DNA of 64,000 bases, taken from contig JAPTHN010000011.1 in the NCBI GenBank assembly GCA_026936325.1, positions 26,018,501 through 26,082,500 of the forward strand. The letters are read 5' to 3'. The notes beneath the pieces are model-generated. The model was not told the DNA's origin and made no database searches. It worked only from the letters and a program-made list of their open reading frames with translations. The number at the start of each line of letters is the position of its first letter. Within the stretch, counting starts at the first letter, position 1. Source of the DNA: Platynereis dumerilii. Its lineage: Eukaryota > Annelida > Polychaeta > Phyllodocida > Nereididae. A program made the translations under genes and the position numbers. Of the stretch, positions 59,008-64,000 are shown piece by piece.

Positions 59008-62000
59008 CTGGTCACACAGACAAACATGGTACAAAATAATTAATATCCTCAATGAAGAATGCAGAAAATCCTCAATAATCACTTAATGTTGCATTTAGAA
59101 AGTGTCGAAATCCATGTTGGACCTTATACACAAAATGGCCTGGGGGTTAATCCATAGATTTGATGTAACAACAAATGTAGAGCCTTAGACCCATAGTCAT
59201 GTACTATCAGCAGATCAGGTATGTTTATACACTTTAAATACTGTGTTATGTCCATTTGCACATATACACATATAGTACAATGTCTAGGTTTGGTAATATG
59301 CTGTAATTCATATCATGGTACATTAAGCTCTGTCCCACTCCCTGTCCAAATGTTACACACCACATTCTCAGTGGGCCACATGTAGAGCTTACATTTTACA
59401 TTCCCATTACATTTCTTTGATTGATGAAACAGGTAATCACTTCACTTCATGTGACAATATCCACCTACACATACAAAATAGTTTGTACTTCACTTCTCAT
59501 GTATGTTGTATCACAGTGTGCGAGTAATAGTATCACAAATGGTCTTACGAAAGCGACAAATATCCTTCAAGCAACATTTGAGAAACATTTGCATAACATC
59601 AGGTCATCTGTTTAACTTTGTGACAACATCCTTCAATCGAGACTGTATTGTATATATAATCACTATCCAAAATAGCTGTATTTTAGCGAATCTCTATAAT
59701 TCAAGTTAAACGATACAAGCTCATACAGTCTGCAATGTAGCATCGCCATCCAAATAGTTGCATTTTAGGGATAGTCTGCAACATTCAAGTTTACCAGCAT
59801 CCAATTCCGAACAACGCAATACTCTTACGTACTCCGAAACTGAGAAGCGAAACATCCAAGTTAAGTAACACATGAGTAATGCATAATTATTTCTGTGGTT
59901 TTTTTTGTGTCATTAAAGTCACATATAAATTCATATAGGAAGTAAAGAAGTACACATTGAACATGTCGAAGTATGATTCAAGTATCCATGACAGAGTCAG
60001 TGCCAATTCGAAATCAACAAAAACACCACAAGAAAGAGAGTGACTGAGATAGTCACGCTATTAACGAAAGAAATGTTACTCCTGTGAATGAAAAGTAACC
60101 TTCGGATGTCATCCCAACTTATACGACATGGCCAGGCCCTTGAGAGATCCATCTTGAATTGGCACTTGACTCTGGAGCACGTCAACTTTGCCAAACTTCT
60201 TTGTGTACATTCTCCTAGACAAGAGTTCTTCTGTATTTACATAATATTTTATCCAGAGGGTGTTTACTGCGAATCCATCACACAAAATGGTCCGCAGCTG
60301 CATTCGATCATTTTGATCATGCATACAATACTGGACCATAACATGCATCAAATAGAAAGAAACATTATGCAAATGAGCAAGTTTCATTTACATTCACCAC
60401 AAATTTGCATAAAACATGTATAATGAATATTTTGGCATCCACTTCACAGAATTGAGAGGCTGAATAATTCTTGCAAAATTAAAGGTATAGTTGCAGAATT
60501 CCATGACAGAAAGCACGTCAATTTTTCAAGGGATATTTTCACTTTTGTATTCCAAATTATATTGTCCATATTAAATATCCTGAATCATCAATGAACTCTC
60601 GCCCCAAGAGCTTTTAAATACTGACTAAAGAGTACAATACAATATAAATGTAATGCACTTTCATAAAAAAAAAAATTCACCAATTAAAGAAAGGTTAAAC
60701 AAACTATCCTCAAAATGCTCAATGAATCAGAAAGTACAAAATATCATATCCACAGCACACGGCAAGCTAACAAACAATGCCATCATGAATTTACAGTTGA
60801 TTCATCTGACACCATGAGGACACTGTGGGGTTAAAGTGACATGCAGTGTCCAATTAATCAACATGTGGATGTGTGATCATTGTGATCAGGTAGACAATGG
60901 CTTGTAGTCGCAGGCCATCCCCAAAATAGTGAGAATACTCGACTCAAGTGAGATTTGAGCAGTACAAGTACATCTCATCTATACATCCATCTAATATAAT
61001 TGAATTCAATTCAAGTTTCAATTGAAACTTTCAATCAAAGCTTTAACACTAATCCCAGTGACATCATCCTACATGTAATCATAGCTTTCAAACTCGTAAG
61101 TTTCAATAAGAAACTGAAAATGTGCGACTAAACAAAATTTGGATGATCACAGATAATCACAACAAGTATGTGAGTGTACTTCAACTTTAACAAGTAGAAT
61201 AAAACTGTCTTGAAAAGTTTACAACATAGTAAAACACTCAATGTGGACGCTTCTTAATCAATTTTCCAAAAATTTCAAAGGCCTGTTTGCGGATTTCACA
61301 AGAGAGCCAGATACATGAGATACCTCTCTGCTGGCCTGACTGCTTGTTGGTTCACAACATATCTATAACTATTGAGGTATTTAACACATACCTTCTCAAT
61401 ATTGTGGCATTAAGACTTTGCTGGGGTCCTCACTAATGTACCCTGATTTTGGAACTGATCTGGAGACCATTTTGATCTGATCAGGTCACCACCTTTAAAT
61501 TTCAAGGTCACCACAAGGTGTCGCTGGTCAGTTATTATCAAAATTCATGCTGACTTCAACTTGAGGACATTACTGAATTTATTCTGCCTAAATGGATCCA
61601 TTGTTGATTTAAGAGATGTGTAAATATGCATAGCCACATTCTAAACATATATACCAACACACAAGACCTGTTTACTGGTCAACTCAAAAGTCTACTCAAA
61701 TATTGTATAATTGATCTGTGGTCAGCATCACACAAAGATGACCTTAAATTTGAGCTGAAGTCACAACACAACACTGTCAGCAGTGCCCTCTATTGTAATA
61801 CTGAGATACCACTCACAAAGGACCTCTCAGTCTGGAGATTCAGCCAAACAAAAGGTCCTCAGGGCGTGGATCAGGGCAATGACCTTCACTTTCCGGAATG
61901 ATTTGACTTCTGCGAAAATCTACCAATGACAAATATTGAGTTTTTTCCAATGAAAACATTGAAGATAAACGAAAATATATATTTCAAACATAATAAGGCC

Positions 62001-64000
62001 TATCCCTTGTTCTTTTCACTGTGTCATACCTCCTCTACTTCAATATGGAACTGTAAGCAACAATTTGTAAAGATTATACAAATAAAAAAGCAATTGTTAA
62101 TTCCCATTGTTTTTACAGGACACCCAAAAAGCTCCAGACTCTGTGGGGTAGCAAATACCATTGAAAGTCTTGCAAGTTTCTGGGAATCTGAGTTGTGACC
62201 ACACATTTAAAAGACACATTAAGGCTTTAATGGTGTTGCTTCGAAAATGTGACACACTCAAGTGATCACTTAGAATCTAAATAGCCATGATGACCAGAAA
62301 ATCTGATTATGCAGAATCAATGACCAAAAACCACAACTATGTCTTAAGCCCTTTTAGTGTCTAGAAGACATTAGCAATAACCACAAGTCCGCAACTATTT
62401 CAAATGCTTTATGCAAGTCTCAGAAATCAATTTTGACGAGACGAAAGTCAGGTTGCAACATTCAAAATAATATCATTTACAGGAAACCACAATTTCAAAT
62501 GCAGAACTGTAGACAATATCAGAACAAAAGTTTCTAAAGTGAACAGCAGCAGAAATTCCCCCTCATTTGGGGGGCACTCCACAGTGGACTACCTTGCACT
62601 CAAAAGTTTGGAAAAATAAATAAAATTTTTATGCGGTATCTACCAGGGGTTTTTGGTGGAGTGATTGGTGCAGGGCTTTGTAAGTTTTACCATACAGCTA
62701 TAAGGGGTTTTACCCCGGAGGCCAAACCCCCCACACCATATTGGCCGACACTATGAAGCACAGGGAGGAAGCTGCATTCTTGTGGGGTTCAAAGAGATGT
62801 CAAAAGGGTAAAATGTCTTCAGCATTAAAGGGCAATTGACACCCCACAATTTAACCCCTTCAAAGGTTGGCTGATCATGGGGGAATTACCACCCGTGTGC
62901 CAGACTGATCTATTAGGCCAAAAGTCAAATAATTCTCCTCTAAAAGACTCTATTTTCTTCTGTATTTTATTTTTATGTAGACTCTAAAGAGGCCTCAGTT
63001 TACCTAGTGGAGGGGTGGCACCCACCTACCGCAGAACACAGGATATACCCATCAGAAATGCCCAAGCCAGACTCATATTCAACAGGGGTTTTTGTAATGT
63101 GCTATTCATTGTATGCAATACTATCATGGATTAAAATCACCACTTAGGCACTTACAACAGTTTCCTGTATTAAATATTTAAATTGAATATTGAAATCGCC
63201 CACAACTACAACATGGTGCTTGGCGGTTATCATTCAAATTCACTGGGTAAACAATCACACATCAACAAATTAAATATAGAGCCCTAGACCAATAATTAAA
63301 TCTTATCAAACATTGAATTATCTCATTCAAAGGGAAGACGTGCTTATCTATTAGACACCTCTGTTGGCAAAGGGTTAACCTTCTGAAGTTTGACATGCCT
63401 TATCATTAATTATGCTAATTAATGCACCTAATGAAATTCCCACAGTGGTGTACAATGTACAGGTATGACTGGTAGCATTCATGCTCATTGCTCATCTGTA
63501 TAATTTACTAATTAAAATATTTGCAGTGAGGTGTAAATTCCAGGAAGCTTCCTTAAAATAAGTGAAATACAAATATCCTATTCTTCGGATTTCTTCCTAT
63601 TTATAATCTTACATATTTATGACATGACCTCAAGTCAAAACTTTCCCTTCTCCTCCTCTGCATGTAAAAGGTTACAATGTCACATATTCCAGTAAGGGTA
63701 AAATTGTCTAAAAATTTGGGGTGTGATGACTGAAATGATGTCATCACTGACATAAGCAGAATAAACTTTGATCAAATGATGACACATGCCTTATGCAAAT
63801 GGTAAAGGACTAACAGAGACTAATAATATCAAACACTACAGGTTTGCATATTATATCACTGGTCAAACTACATTATTATTGCACAAGTTTACCAAAATAT
63901 CTTCGGAAGTCACAATCAAAATAAAGTGAAAATGGTTACAAAATCAACTATTTTGAAGTAAAGATAGCATATCTGAGGCACAAATAGAATTCAGTCAAAT
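59008..64000. other. Upstream region or 5' intron of ASPP
   Basis: About 5 kb with no convincing exon, TIR element or RNA gene. I looked for the vertebrate-like NERMFDVLQRFG and FFLRHERPP segments of the ASPP N-terminal domain on the minus strand and did not find them. Small frames (60088-60423, 61626-61901, 61926-62198) have no family I recognise. Confidence 0.5.

Noticed and set aside
60109-60387. 92-codon minus-strand frame considered as an ASPP 5' exon
   Set aside because: No resemblance to the ASPP N-terminal domain and no suitable splice phase.

Overview
This is an AT-rich eukaryotic window carrying three conserved, intron-containing animal genes in a landscape dominated by DNA transposons. 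The proteins are clearly metazoan: menin, proteasome ATPase Rpt4 and an ASPP-family p53/PP1 regulator. Together with compact GT-AG introns, a tRNA-derived SINE and many hAT, Harbinger and mariner-like non-autonomous elements, they suggest a marine invertebrate, most likely an invertebrate deuterostome such as an echinoderm or hemichordate. The species cannot be fixed from sequence alone.

Layout. Positions 1-7461 (minus strand) hold the first five coding exons of MEN1 (485 residues; the C-terminus lies beyond the left edge). A CRE and inverted CCAAT boxes sit just upstream. Positions 7946-11655 are a nest of hAT-type non-autonomous transposons with clean 8-bp target duplications (three inside one another or adjacent, two of them near-identical copies in opposite orientation). 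Positions 11735-34119 look like a single giant 22.4-kb element bounded by a perfect 41-bp terminal inverted repeat. Its two arms carry mirrored satellite arrays built on the heptamer GGATATT, with units of about 178 bp and about 245 bp. Later insertions sit in each part: a CACTA-like element in the left arm, a solo LTR in the right arm, and a CACGTG-rich element (itself split by a hAT), a 5'-truncated LINE, a SINE and inner inverted repeats in the central spacer.

Positions 35477-44107 (plus strand) hold a complete 11-exon PSMC6 gene (399 residues). Its introns contain a 3.3-kb foldback element with arms of about 1.3 kb, a MITE made of repeated CAACTAGGTGACA words, a Harbinger MITE and two SINEs. 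Positions 46019-59007 (minus strand, tail-to-tail with PSMC6) hold eight exons of an ASPP gene: coiled coil, long proline/serine-rich region, RVSF PP1 motif, ankyrin repeats, SH3 domain and a separate tiny last exon. A young LINE lies antisense in one intron. The 5' end of ASPP is probably beyond the window; 59008-64000 shows no recognisable exon.

The three host genes are not an operon and work in separate processes (chromatin regulation, protein degradation, apoptosis/PP1 control). The most unusual material is the giant satellite-armed inverted-repeat element, and a recurring architecture in which several unrelated elements consist largely of many copies of their own terminal word in both orientations.
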